Shown: positions 13,260 to 25,600 of the stretch, one piece after another
How positions within the stretch are numbered: the first letter of the stretch is position 1
Layout: every line of letters starts with the position of its first letter
Assembly: GCF_014851395.1 (NCBI RefSeq)
Contig: NW_024040040.1
Span: 22,797,000-22,860,999 of the forward strand
Origin: Micropterus salmoides
Taxonomy: Eukaryota; Chordata; Actinopteri; Centrarchiformes; Centrarchidae
Direction of reading: 5' to 3'
DNA length: 64,000 bases
The notes under the pieces: model-generated
The model's database searches: none
Told to the model about the DNA's origin: nothing
Seen by the model: the letters and a program-made list of their open reading frames with translations, nothing else
Position numbers and translations under genes: made by a program

Positions 13260-13263
13260 AATA

Positions 13264-13883
13264 TGTTACGCCCGGCCTAGGGGAAACCTGAGCGCAACAT
13301 GATGTCTCCTCTCTTTTCCCCACTCCCCATAAATCATCAAAGGGCTACGTGATATTCAGTCAGTTAATGTTAGATTTATTCTCAGATGGTAAAGAAAACT
13401 AAGACGTCAGGGAGAGCTAGGCCAAAATAACAAACAAAACCACTTTTTCCCATCCCAATAATTAATCCTACAAAAAAGTAAAATACAAAAGAGAACAACA
13501 AATACTTAACTGACTCCTTGGCCAGAAAACAGGAGAAAACAATATATGAAAAATAAATGGCAGCTCTCCCCTTCTGTTTTCCAACGTTACACTGCTAACT
13601 TCCAGCACATAGGTGAACTACAACACAGGGTAGGCTACAATACACCAGGAGGTTTTCCCCAGAACACCCCGTCTGGCTGGGGAGGTAGGGGAAAGGGAGG
13701 AGAGAGCGCGCGGCCTCCACACAGGTCCCTTTATACAGCAAATCCTCCAGCCCAATCCGCTGTCCACCACCTGTAACACAGACAAACAAAACAGCTCCTC
13801 CCTAGGGTAGGGAGGGTAACAGTAGGCAGAAATACACGTCATTGAGACTCACATCCAAACCAATATGACTCCAGGTCATAACA
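13264..13883 (-). mobile_element. Gypsy 5' LTR
   Basis: The 620-bp segment runs from TGTTACGCCCGG to GTCATAACA on the plus strand, so on the coding strand it is TGTTATGACC...GCGTAACA with the expected TG...CA ends. Its outer end repeats at 6640-6724. It is followed on the minus strand by the tRNA-Pro-like primer site and a Gag start. Confidence 0.82.
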
Positions 13884-15234
13884 ATGGACTATAAATTTAC
13901 AAATATGTGCATGTTATACTACAAAGAGATGTCCATCTTCCTGTTTGAGCTCCTACAAAGTGTTTGTTTCAAACAACACCAAACAATGACAGAAATCCAC
14001 AGAGACTTGATTGAGTTTTGTGAGGTGTAGTGCTTGCGCAAACTCAATCTGTGATGGGGCTCAACAGCACTCAGATACAAATACCTATTATGAGTCAGGG
14101 TCATAACAAGAAACAGAAGTAATGTGCCATTTTCTGTAGAAAATCTGATATGTCATTACTTCAAAATCATGTTCATATGCAAACATAATTAAATTGGACA
14201 AAGCTGTGTATTAAGCCGATGAAATAATGCTATGGATGTTCATGAGCTTTAAAGAATGGTCTAAGGCCTAGAGGATACCAACCAATAATATTCATTGATT
14301 AACTTAATTTGCATATAAATAATGTTCTAAAAAACATAAATTTGCCACATCTGTACTCTTATTTTTTCTAAGTGATGTATTAATAATTGCATGAAATAAC
14401 TGAAATGTGCCTGCACGTCATATTCCATGTCATATCATTAGTTTCCATATTCCATGTCATTCCATGTCATATCAATAGTTTCCTGCTTTAATGTTTACAT
14501 TTTCTTTATCATGAACACTTAAATTTAAAGACGGCACATGTAAGCAGTAAGCCACTTAAAGAGTCCCAACTCAATGCAGCCCCAGGCCTCTGATGAAGTA
14601 GTTGAAAGCCTTCTCAACAATAGATATTCAGAAAAATAGAAAATGATCAGAATAAGTGTTGAATGTTACATGAAAAGAGTGAATTCTAAAAGCAGAATCT
14701 GTCTTTATTTGTTTATTTCTTGATTCCTTTCTAATGGACCATTATGTGCTGATCAAATAATGCCATATGGATTCTGGTTATTACGAGGAAAAAAGCCAGT
14801 TTTATTGCATCCCAGACATTTATTGTAACGCAAATTCACAGTTCTGGTAGTTTGAAAATGTACTGAATCAATAAGAAATGTATCATAGTATTAAGGTTAG
14901 AACTAAATTATCAAGTATTTCTCTGTTTAAAGACTGGACTGTCCCCATGCCATACCAGTACAGAGAAGCGTGTGCGGTGGCATGACTCAGTGTTTGTTCC
15001 TGTTTTCATTGTATCACAGCTCATACATTGTATCTCCCATTGCTCTGTGAACCTGCCACCCCTCTCACCTCATCTATAATTCAGTGCGCTCCTTGACACA
15101 GTGACAATTAATTAGTCTTTTTGTTCATTAAATGCATGGCTTTTAGAAGACCATCATGTTTTATTTATGTTGTTATTATTTTTGCAGGCTTCTGTTTCCA
15201 AGAGGTATGGAACCACCGACCACTATCCAATTAG
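13884..15234. other. Intergenic sequence without recognised features
   Basis: AT-rich sequence. No coding frame, repeat boundary or RNA gene could be supported. The words CCATGTCAT and ATATCA recur around 14430-14480 as a small local repeat only. Confidence 0.5.
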
Positions 15235-15478
15235 AAGAAGTAAATGCTCCGTACTTGTATAGCACCTTTCTAGTCTTTTCAACCACTCAAAGCGCTTTTA
15301 CAGTACATCTGCAGTCACACACATTCATACACTGGCGGAACAGCCGCCAGGGGCAAATCGGGGTTCAGTATCTTGCCCAAGGACACTTTGACACGCAACC
15401 AGGGGGAGCCAGGGATTGAACCGCCGACCTTCCGATTAACAGCCAACCCGCTCTACCTCCTGAGCCACAGCCGCCCCT
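15235..15478 (-). mobile_element. tRNA-derived SINE
   Basis: On the minus strand the element starts GGGGCGGCTGTGGCTCAGGAGG, with an A-box-like TGGCTCAGGAGGT (15456-15469) and a B-box-like GGTTCAATCCC (about 15412-15422), then a tRNA-unrelated body. It ends in AAAGCGCTTTGAGTGG and GGTGCTATACAAGTACGGAGC, a LINE-like tail. This arrangement is a pol III-type SINE. The family name is not determined. Confidence 0.75.
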
Positions 15479-15479
15479 C

Positions 15480-16499
15480 CATGTTTATCCATCTTGATGA
15501 GGAGAATGGAACAGCAAGTGTGGCTTTCAAAGTGTGGGAGAAATGTGACTCATTTTACATGTGATGTTATGAGATTTGCATACCTTTGAAACAATCTTCA
15601 TTTCTTCCAGGTCAATTGATTTGCCATTCAGTTGATTCATCTGCGTGTAGGTTGCACTGCAGAACCAGGCAACAAACAGACAAGTTTGACGAAAAGATAA
15701 AAACACACATTATATTCACTGTGGTGGAAGAATTCTGTTCTTCTCCAAATAGATTTTCATGCTCTAAAAAAATAATGGAAACTAATGGCTGCATGGAAGA
15801 ACACAAAATATCAAAATACCATAAAAATATGGAATATTTAGGTAATTGACAGTTGTAGCATAGGCTATTATTTAATCTATATAATATATTATGCAGTTTT
15901 TTCAAGGAGAAGTTTAGGTTTTTTACTGTTGATGTAGATAGGCTAACAGTTTCCCCTGCAGTGACTCATTGGCTACGCTAAACATATCTTCTCTCTACAC
16001 TGGACTAGGATACCCAGAGGAAAAATCATTTGTTTTCTTTAACTCTTGAGAAAGCACCAAGATCTCAATTGTATATCTTTTTTGAGATCATTTCAATCTG
16101 AATTGTTGCTCCTAAAACCCCCTTAGGAGAAAAGATGAGATAAGGAGAAATTGAGGTTTTGAGACTCGGGTAAGACAAATACTGAATTGAGATTACAATA
16201 GGAGAAGCTGAAGAGATGTCATTATTGTATCTTTTTGAGTTCATTAATGTCTTGCTTATTGCTCCTAAAAGCATTTTGGAACCCTAGTGGGACGAGCTTG
16301 ATTGTTTTGCATTAGGGTCTATGTTTGGAGAAATTCCCTGGAGGCTTGTCCTGAGCTGGATCTGAACACTGGTGTAGCTGTTCAAAGGACAACGACACTG
16401 CCGCTGCACCATCCAGGTACAATTAACAATTAAGAACTGATTACCTTTAAATATAGCACAATTTTCCTTCTTATTCAAAAGTAGAGAAATGCCATATCC
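15480..16499. other. Intergenic, AT-rich, no supported gene
   Basis: Short open frames on both strands lack protein signatures. Segments such as TGCTCCTAAAA (16106 and 16260) recur loosely, suggesting an old repeat, but no boundaries can be set. Confidence 0.4.
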
Positions 16500-16915
16500 A
16501 CAATTAAAGTCCTTAAAATTCTACTCAAGTAAAGGTATAAAAGTATTCCATAGTGAATGTACCTACGTATGAAAAGTAAAAGGGCTCATTCTGTATGGTA
16601 TTGTTGTAAGTCAGTGCTTGTGTGCATTCAGACTTTAATGAATTAATCTCTAACATCATGTCAAAGTATTGGGTGTTCCAGTTATGCTGGCTGTGACTAC
16701 CTTAACAAATGGGAAAACATGAAATTTGAAAGTGCATTATTTTTAATGTCAAAATTGCAGAGAGTTGTAGTTGTTTGTAGAGAGTTCAGTAGAAGTACAA
16801 GTACAATACAAGATTTGAAATTCAGGGGTGTGAAAGTATAAAGTGCAAGTACCTCAAAATTTGACTTAAATAAGGTACTTGAGTAAAATAACTTTATTTT
16901 CCACCCCTAAGTGCG
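16500..16915. repeat. Probable old non-autonomous DNA transposon
   Basis: The left part contains TCTACTCAAGTAAAGGTAT and the right part GGTACTTGAGTAAAATAAC before TTTTCCACCCCTAAG. The repeated ACTCAAGTAAA/TACTTGAGTAAA words in opposite orientation are like those in many fish hAT-related MITEs. No target-site duplication could be confirmed. Confidence 0.4.
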
Positions 16916-16936
16916 GTCACTAAGACAAAACTGACA

Positions 16937-17131
16937 CATATTTCTGCCTCTTAAAAGGAAGTTTTTCCTTGCCTCTGTATCCTAGTGCTTGCTCTTGGTG
17001 GGAATTGTTGAGCTTCTGTAAATAACATCATAGAGTATGGTCTAGACCTGCTTTTTTATGAAAAGCGCTGTGAGATAACTGTTGTTGTGATTTGGCGCTA
17101 TATAATAAAATTGAATTGAAAATTGAATTGA
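16937..17131 (+). mobile_element. LINE 3' tail fragment (same family as LINE C)
   Basis: From TTCTGCCTCTTAAAAGGAAG through GGTCTAGACCTGC and GAAAAGCGCTGTGAGATAAC to the AATTGAATTG tail, this matches the last 190 bp of LINE C (about 38910-39101). It is a severely 5'-truncated insertion. Confidence 0.85.
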
Positions 17132-18194
17132 ACATATCTTTTTTTGATCCACATTCTGGAGACTTAAATTACACTTATTTAAGATCATTTAGACATTTAA
17201 TGTTTTGATTAGAGTAAGACACATATGAGTTAATTTCCTGAGGTCACTATGAGAAAACTGAGACATATTTGAGAAAAATGAAATCCTAGGAGTCATAGCT
17301 GGGTTTTCTTTGAACTCTTTCTCTGATCTCATGGTCCAATGTTCAGGAGACTTAAATTAGACTTATTTAAGATAATTTAGAGATGTCTTTGTTGAGAGTA
17401 AGACATAAATGAGATTGTATATAGCTCCAGCCTCACCTTAGTATTAAAAGGTAGCTCATTTGTGTCTAGGAGAAATGACAGAAACAACTATGAGATCTCT
17501 TCTTGAGATAGTAAATGTTGTTATTATTCCCAAAAAGTATTCCTTTAAAAACTTGGGTGAATAAAAAGTCTTTGAGCCTGCTCCTGCAGAATAAATGTTG
17601 TGACCTTTATCACTCTCCCACATCATGAGGAAAAACTTTACCTTTTGGATGGAACTTCTTTTACAGTCACATTCAAGCCAAGTTATTTATGAAAAAGAGT
17701 AATGCTAAAACAGTGGCTCTCATACTGAGTTGTTTTCTGTCACCATTTTAGGATGAATGTGATTTATGCATTCTTTTGAAATCTGGACACGCTTTACCTC
17801 GACAGAACAGAAAAATTGCAGAAGACAAACCCAGCCAAGATGCTGAAGAAAGAAACTGAGTGAGCTATTGATAAGTCAGACAATAATCCACACGATCAGA
17901 GGTCTCAGTCAGGGACAAGGCTGTATGCAGATATAAACCCCTTCTTAGTGGAAACAGACGTCACTATTCAAATATCAAAGCCCTATAGCTCGAAATGAGC
18001 AGGTCACTCCATCTGTGAGAGTGATGCAGCGCCAGATGTGACCTTGCTAAACCTACCATTTCAACAGCTGCAGAAGGTTTGGAGTAAGCCAACAAACAAA
18101 TGATCCCTTCTGCAGTATAACAGTGTTTAACATCTGGCTTCATCTGGAACTTACTGCGGCTATTTCAAACCCATGGATTTGTGTCACTTATGAA
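17132..18194. other. Intergenic, no supported gene
   Basis: Contains loosely repeated phrases (GGAGACTTAAATTA at about 17158 and 17348, ACTTATTTAAGAT nearby), suggesting a decayed repeat. No gene, RNA gene or defined element end was seen. Confidence 0.4.
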
Positions 18195-18266
18195 CAGTGT
18201 TGGGCAAGTTCCTCAGAAATTGTAATAAGTTACTATTTACGAGTAACGGGTTACTGCCCAACACTG
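18195..18266. mobile_element. 72-bp MITE with 12-bp inverted ends (hAT-like)
   Basis: The element starts CAGTGTTGGGCA and ends TGCCCAACACTG, a perfect 12-bp inverted repeat with subterminal AGTTACT/GTAAC words. CAGTG ends are typical of hAT-type non-autonomous elements. The flanks CTTATGAA and ATTCTGAA are only partly alike, so the 8-bp target duplication is degraded or absent. Confidence 0.75.
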
Positions 18267-18899
18267 ATTCTGAAATACATAAGAGTTTTTAATTTTATCT
18301 TCGATATCAGATAAAGAATGCCCCTTTGTAGCTCTAAGCTTATATAGACATCATAGACACCTAAGCTTATATATTTATGGTTTTCCAATGTGATACACGA
18401 TTGCCTTTTTATTTATTCTATTGCTTAAACAGTAACTTACTCTTGTGTGCCATAGAGCTCCATTTGTCCGAGAACGCATTCTATTATTAAAAACACATCA
18501 ACGCGGTTGCCCTGAGTGACACATTCCTTAATTAATGTGAACACACATAGTTCATTTGGGCTACGTCCCACATACACCATTCTTCAGTAGGAACCAGTGG
18601 GATTGTAATTTTCCTCATATAAATATGGAAGCTTCCATATTGCTTTTCTCTTCTTTGAGAAACATATAACTTTTATTTTTGTAGCTTTTTAAGTGTCAGA
18701 CGATAAGATTGTAAGTGAATTTCTGTTTCAGTATACAATAATGTATGTGGGGCTTGATTTGACTCTATATCACACCTGTTCGGTCTTCTTTTCTCCAAAT
18801 TATACAAGACAGATGAAGCAGCCATGGTTCTTGAACTTGCGGAAAGTGTTGAAATAAATATTTAGTTTTATGTTGAGTTAGAGCTGGGTTTTTGGTGAG

Positions 18900-18915
18900 C
18901 TCCATGCATTGAGGG

Positions 18916-18951
<36 letters not shown>

Positions 18952-19960
18952 ATTGTGTCTGTCAGTTTATTAATGTGTGTGTGTATGTGTTAAGTGAAGA
19001 GGACACAAACAGAAAATAGCTTAACTTCAGTTCACCAATCAGAACAGAGGACCCAGTCCTTTGATCTTTAATCAGCTAACTTACGTCACCAAGGTAACCA
19101 GCTCACAATAGAGACAGATAGGAAAATCCTTCTGAGACTTTCTGTCACACAAACCTCCACTGAGACAAAACTAGAGGTTGTATCGGCAAAATAACCTGAC
19201 CAGCAGCAGCAGAAGGCATTTGTGAATGATGTGATATGTTTTTTGTGTGGATAAAGTAAAAAAAAGTGAGCTCTTCTGCGAGTTAAAAACTGGCACGTTC
19301 TGCTCTGCTCCAGAAATGTTGACACAAATTTATAATGGCTTCCAATGGAGGACTTGGCTGTCACTCTTGTCCTTTGGAAGGGCACTGAGCCAAATCTATA
19401 AGTCCGAGGGATTTAAAAACCCCATGTGAGGAACCACAACAAAATTTACTACGTTTCTGGTGTAAAATTATGCATGAAGACAATTACACAAGCCTGCTAC
19501 ACTGTAATGATGATGTCACTCACTCTAACTCACGCAATACACACCCATTATAAACTCAGAAAAGAGCTCAAAAAGACATGAAACGAAACAGTGACCGTGA
19601 ACAAACCATAAAATATTTCAAAACGCTGAATACATCATTAATAGATTAACTTCTTGTGACCAATTTACAGTTTAAATCAAGTCTGTAGCTGAAAGCATGC
19701 TGAACTGGTGAGCTTTCAAAGTGGAGTAGGTATGAGGAGGATTTCGACAGTCTCTCCATTCACTTAGAATGAGAAAATTTTGAATATTTTGGAAAGTATT
19801 CAAGGTATCAATGACAAAATTAATAGCACCCCATTTCTCATTGAACCGGACAACTTGGAGTTTGAACGCAGTTTCTACGTCAAAAGCTGTGGGACTAGTT
19901 AGCGGACAAAAAAACGTGACGGAAGAATAATAATAACTAGAATGGGCATTTCCTTAAGAA
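18900..19960 (+). repeat. Dispersed repeat X, copy 1, with a TG microsatellite
   Basis: The microsatellite (TG)n lies at 18919-18947. The segment from CACCAATCAGAACA through CAGAAGGCATTTGTGAA and TTTTTTGTGTGGATAAAGT to TAAGTCCGAGGGATTTA is a diverged copy of 52300-53880, in the same order. It ends with the phrase AACTAGAATGGGCATTTCC. No coding capacity was seen. Confidence 0.7.
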
Positions 19961-20191
19961 AATGCGTGTGAGAGCTGGCAGCTATTTTTTGCGATTGCTA
20001 CCGCTGTCGGTGCAATGTGCGGCTCCATCAGCTAAGAGACTCAATGATGTGCTGCACACATGTTCAGCAAACATATGTGTTAAGTTTGGCCCCCTTTTCG
20101 TTAACATGCTGTGAGCAGGGTTTTGTCCATCAATCTCTGGATCCGGAGCAAGAGCAAGACCTCTACCACCGGACTACTCAGATACACTGTG

Positions 20192-20515
20192 AAGGGAAGG
20201 CTTTCAAGTTTCTTTGTCAATCATGTGTTATTCTGACAACAAAATGGCTCCTAAGCACCAATAGAGGGCAGACGTGTCACAGTGGGGGATTGAACCTGGG
20301 CCTCTCACACCAAAGGCAGGCGTCTTATCCATTGCGCCATAAGAGTTATAGAGTTTTTAAGCTATTAAGTCTTTTACAGCACAATTCTTTGGCTGTTCAT
20401 TTATTTTATTTTTCAACAGTGGAGTAGCCATCACAGAGCAAAACATGCCTTCTATTGGTGCTTAGGAGCCATTTTTTTGTCAGAATAAGACAAAGAAACT
20501 TGAAAGCATTCCCTT
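20192..20515. mobile_element. Foldback element enclosing a tRNA-like segment
   Basis: The left arm 20192-20270 (AAGGGAAGGCTTTCAAGTTT to AATAGAGGGCA) is the inverted complement of the right arm 20446-20515, differing by a few substitutions and an indel of about 7 bases. The roughly 175-bp centre contains a tRNA-like sequence on the minus strand (20278-20345: GGCGCAATGGATAAGACGCC, then GGTTCAATCCCC). It looks like a foldback or MITE-like element that carries, or was invaded by, a tRNA-derived sequence. Confidence 0.7.
20278..20345 (-). other. tRNA-like (SINE head or tRNA pseudogene)
   Basis: On the minus strand it reads TTATGGCGCAATGGATAAG (A-box-like) and GAGGCCCAGGTTCAATCCCC (B-box-like), about 68 nt in total. 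T-stem pairing is poor and there is no clear anticodon arm, so I do not call a functional tRNA. Confidence 0.5.
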
Positions 20516-20529
20516 AATTGGAACACAGT

Positions 20530-21705
20530 CATTTTAAAATGCATAAAAATATTAATATAAAATCAACCATTACAAATATCAGCAACACAGGTTATTGCAC
20601 CCATCTCATGAAGAAGATGTACAATTTGAAGTTGAAACCAAGTTTGTAGGACAAACGGTACAGATAGATGCCAAAAAATGGCAGAATAAATTAGCATCAT
20701 TAAGTTCCAACAAAGTGTAAAGTTTAAAGCTATAATGTACTAACATTACGACCTGAGGAATTTGTGGTCACCATATTTAGTTTGTTATCATTAAGTTCAA
20801 ACAACATAGGCTAGAGGTGTTTAAAGCTGAAACCAGTTAACATTGGTACCATCTACAGGATCTGAACCCACATTTGGGACGGAGGTGTAGTGTCAGAGGC
20901 TGATCACTAACTAACTGTACCATCAGCCAGCCTGATCACAATGATACAATTTGATGTGTTGTTGAAACAAAAAGTGTATTTGCTTAATAAAAAAAGCTTT
21001 ACAGCTATCATTTTGGACTTTTTAGTTAGTGCTTGAGTAGCTGAGCATAAAAATATACCTCTTGTGTCCAAACTCCAAACAGGGAGGAAGATACAGCAAG
21101 TTAAAGAATTAGTGACAGGGGGAGACCTCAGCCTGCAGCTACAACAGGGAGTGAATGGGAGACGACTGAGACTTTCCAATCAATTAAGGATCAGAGATAA
21201 AAAACTAAACGTCCACTGATCAGGATTTTGACATTTTGAGTGAGAAAAGGCTACATTTTGGTGCCTTTTTTGTGCTTATATAGATAAATATACACGACTA
21301 GCAGGAGTTTACAAAAAAACTTCTGGTGTGCAAAATCCTCCTGTCTCCACTCCAACTGATCACATGACACACTGGTGAAGTCTGCTAAAAGCTGTAAAAC
21401 CCTTCACTTTGGAAGGGCATAGCTCCTAAACTAAATATTTTTTTAGCGAACACCAAATACAACTTTGAAAGATCAACATCTTTTCTGCAACTTACAGCTG
21501 AAATTGAGTCTCTAGCTGCACATATGCCGGAGCACTAAGCTCTTAAAGTTGGAAGAGTGGAGTCAACCTATTCATTTTAAAATGCATAAAAATATTAATA
21601 TAAAATCAACCATTATAGATATCAGCAACACAGGTAATAGCACCCATCTCATGATTTAGATGTACAATTTGAAGTTGGAACCAAGTTTGTAGGACAAACT
21701 AAGGG
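20530..21705. repeat. Pair of about 125-bp direct repeats in non-coding DNA
   Basis: The block CATTTTAAAATGCATAAAAA through ATCAACCATTA, CAGCAACACAGG and CACCCATCTCATGA to AACCAAGTTTGTAGGACAAAC occurs at about 20530-20655 and again at 21575-21700, nearly identical. The 900 bp between them show no supported gene. Confidence 0.7.
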
Positions 21706-22650
21706 CTAACTGGCTGGGGATCAGGTATGCAGGTAGGTTCCAGGGCGCAGCGCAACATAACACAGGAGCTCAGATGTCTCATAAAACCTCCCTGTTGAAA
21801 GGTAAGTTAGTTAAGTTAGTTAGCATAATTGTATAATTTTAGTGTGATTCCATCTTTAATGCTGCATGTTTATATATCATTATGTATACACAGGCCTACA
21901 TTTAATGCTGACCTTCCCTCTCAGTTGACAGACGAGACTTGTGTGGCTATTTGACTGTTGATTGTGATTTATTGGTTTGCAAACACCGGTGGAAAATAGA
22001 GGAGCAGTCTTAGAAAAACACTCGACATTCTCCAGTTAAAGCCAGTAGCCTCTACTTGCCCATTCAGAAATTCAAGCCCCGCCCCCCAAAGTACCACTTT
22101 AGAAAAGTACTACCCCCCAAGCAGGGTCTTTTTGGGGGGTTTTATGAAGACCACAGAACTACATTTAGACCCTGGTCCCTCCGGTGGAAAAACAGTGAGT
22201 TCCTCCAAAGGTTCCTAGTTCTGGGGTATAGTTCCTTTGGTCAAAACGCAGCTTTTCTTTGTAAAGAGATCTGGGGACTTAAAAGTCCCTGCTACTTTTG
22301 GTTGAAAGGCGGCTTTACACTGTAAATTTACAGCTAAACTGAGGCTTATTGTTGACTCTTTACTCTCTGCTCTGCTCGCCCGTCATCCACAGGTGTTGTG
22401 CAGAGTTGTACTTGACTGCTGAGTATTGCATGCACCTTCTGGGTCTATTCCAAGCAGTAGTTTAAAAACAAAATAGGGCTAATATTTTTTGTGTGGTTCA
22501 TCAATGGTAATAAATGATTCAAAAGTCCTCGGCACAACACAGCCACAGCTGGTACTTTGTCTCTCTTCCTCGCTCTTCCGCTTTCAACGTTGAAATCTGT
22601 TTTGTTATTGAGAGGTTGTTTTCTCATGTTGGATACCTGTGTAAAGAGTT
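21706..22650. other. Region upstream of the SET-domain gene; possible MITE remnant
   Basis: Between about 22055 and 22320 lies a segment with AGTACCACTTTAGAAAAGTAC and CCTTTGGTCAAAACGC that looks like a fish non-autonomous element, without confirmed ends. The promoter of the downstream gene, if functional, should lie here, but no TATA box or other element can be assigned. Confidence 0.35.
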
Positions 22651-22669
22651 TGTTTTTTACAGAGCAATA

Positions 22670-25600
22670 ATGTTGACAAGGAGGAGAAGGATAAAGCCTG
22701 CTGATGAGGCAACGTCATACATTCTGTCTTCCAGGGACAAGCCGGGGTTAATGGAAACATTTATTGATAGCAGCAAAGGTATGGGAGAATAAGGTCCTTT
22801 TGGTGGCAGCATGTGAAATTCTTACACAGAATAAACAAATATTTAGGCTACATGTCAGAAACATCTTTTGGCAAAAAACTGTCTTTAAGCTGCTGGTTTT
22901 GTAAAATCCAATACATCCAGGTCTATGTAAGCCTTGCTTCTGTCATAAATGTTTACAGTCAACATATGTAAAATAAATTATGTGCTGGACATTTCTTTCA
23001 ATGGATAAATGCATTGACTGCATCCTGTCTATATGAAATAAAAATGCCTATCTTTGTAGTTTGAAAATGAAATTGCTGTAATTCACAGAGGGCTATGAAA
23101 GAGGCCACACTATGTTATTACACTGGATCTCTAGCTCCAGCTTATGTTGGTTTACAAGGCAGTAGGCTATAATGTAATTTTGTCATGGTAATAGAACATT
23201 TAATTTACAAGTGATTGGTCAAGCTGTATGTGAAAAGTTATGATGACTGTTTCTTTTAATCAAATGTATATTATGTGTTCTTGTAGGAAGAGGAGTATTC
23301 GCTACCCAGCCCATCAAACCAGGTGCTTTTGTGTTGGAGTACAGGGGGAAACTCATATCAGTTGAAAAGAGCCGGTCAAGAAACTACTCTGAGACAGAAA
23401 GTACATTTCTGTTTGAATTTGAATTTCAGAAACGTCACTGGTGGTAAGCATATAGATAAATGCTTTGTGGAAATCAGTGGAGAAAGAGACCTGAAACCAA
23501 GGCTTGAATGGTTGAATGAATGAAAGCAGGAAGAATCTTTTAATCATGCAAGCTAGGTGGATCGCCACAGTTAATTCAAGTGAATAAGTTTTGGTTTTCT
23601 TTGTAAGTTATGACTTTTTAGACTAATGAAGAGCTTCATGCCTTTCTGTCATTACACGTCATACAGTTAGAGATGATGTGCTATGTATTCAAAATGGCTC
23701 CAATAATAAAACTGCTAAAATGTACAGTATGTACTTGTGTGTACATGTAATTTTATATTTAAGTAGTGCAAAATTTAATGGGTATTATCTTATACCTTTT
23801 AGTATTGACACATCCAAAGAAGATGGATCTCTTGGACGATTAGTTAACGACAACAACAAATCTCCAAACTGCATAATGAAAAAAATTTTAATAAACGACA
23901 GGCCACATTTGTGCCTATTCGCTGTGAAGAACATTAAAGTAGGGGCTGAAATTGATTACAACTGTGGTGATTCAAAATGGCCATGGCGTGAAAAGGTGAG
24001 TGGGTTAGAATAGGCATAGCGATGCATTTTGTTGATAGTTAAAGTGTAGAAAATATGCAGATGAATACAAAAAGTTTTTAATTTCCCCAATATATATTCT
24101 AATGTGACAAGCAGGCTCCTGCAGTAGAGACTGAGAGGTTCCCGTTACATCTGACGCCCCATGAGGACTCAAACAGAGAGGATGCCAGCACACAGGTAAT
24201 GGAGCAATGTAGACGCTGTTGTCAGAAACTGTTTGTTGACCTGCACTATATACATCTACTAGCAAGACAGGAAGGATGCCAGCAAACAGGAAGGTGTTGT
24301 CGTTGCTTTTGCTGATACAGGTTTCCAGTCAGAGTAACTCATTGGATGATGACTTCAGATTGAAGAAACAGATTTAACATCACACACACATTTCTAGTCT
24401 AGCCCTCATGGGGCCCTCCTGTTTTTTTTTTATCTCACTCTAAGTGATTTTACATGATTAGGGCAACATCTTTTAGTATCTAAACTAAGTTATCACAGCC
24501 ACAATTTTACACCTTCTGAGCTGGTACATGTTTATAAAGTGTATTTTGAAAGTTGTCCATTCTAGCTCCTTATACATTGCTGTGACACTGTCACACACAC
24601 ACATAGGTTTTAAGTCTAGCCCTTATGGAGCCCTCCCGTTTTTATTTCATTCATAGTGATTTTACATCATTTGGGCAACATCTTTCAGTATGTTAACTGA
24701 AGTTATCACAGCCACAATTTTAGACTTACTGAGCTGTTACATGTTTATAAAGGGTATTTTGAAAATCATCTATTCAGCCTCTTATACAATACTTTTACTT
24801 GTTTAGTTTTCTAGAAAAGAGGCCATGCAACGAGCTTTCATTTAAATGCCGTTTCCAAAGCAGTTTTCAAATTAGTTAAGCTTTGCAGCTTCTGGGGATC
24901 TGCACATACATGATTTCTCTCAGTTCTTTATGCGTTCTTGTCTTTTATCTGAATTGTAGGTGACAAACCAGCATGCTCCTGCTATGACAGTAGAGACCGA
25001 GATGTTTCCATTACATCTGACGCCCCATGAGGACTCAAACAGAGAGGATGCCAGCACACAGGTAATGGAGCAATGTAGACGCTGTTGTCAGAAACTGTTT
25101 GTTGACCTGCACTATATACATCTACTAGCAAGACAGGAAGGATGCCAGCAAACAGGAAGGTGTTGTCGTTGCTTTTGCTGATACAGGTTTCCAGTCAGAG
25201 TAACTCATTGGATGATGACTTCAGATTGAAGAAACAGATTTAACATCACACACACATTTCTAGTCTAGCCCTCATGGGGCCCTCCTGTTTTTTTTTATCT
25301 CACTCTAAGTGATTTTACATGATTAGGGCAACATCTTTTAGTATCTAAACTAAGTTATCACAGCCACGATTTTACACCTTCTGAGCTGGTGCATGTTTAT
25401 AAAGTGTATTTTGAAAGTTGTCCATTCTAGCCCCTTATACATTGCTGTGACACTGTCACACACACACACATAGGTTTTAAGTCTAGCCCTTATGGGACCC
25501 TCCCGTTTTTATCTCACTCTTAAGTTATGGCTGGATTATATGACATAAAACATTTTTGAACACTTTCTAGAAAGGCATCATGCCATGCAATTACCTTTAA

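Noticed and set aside
20278..20345. Functional tRNA gene
   Set aside because: The stems pair poorly and no convincing anticodon loop forms; it is better read as a tRNA-derived element.
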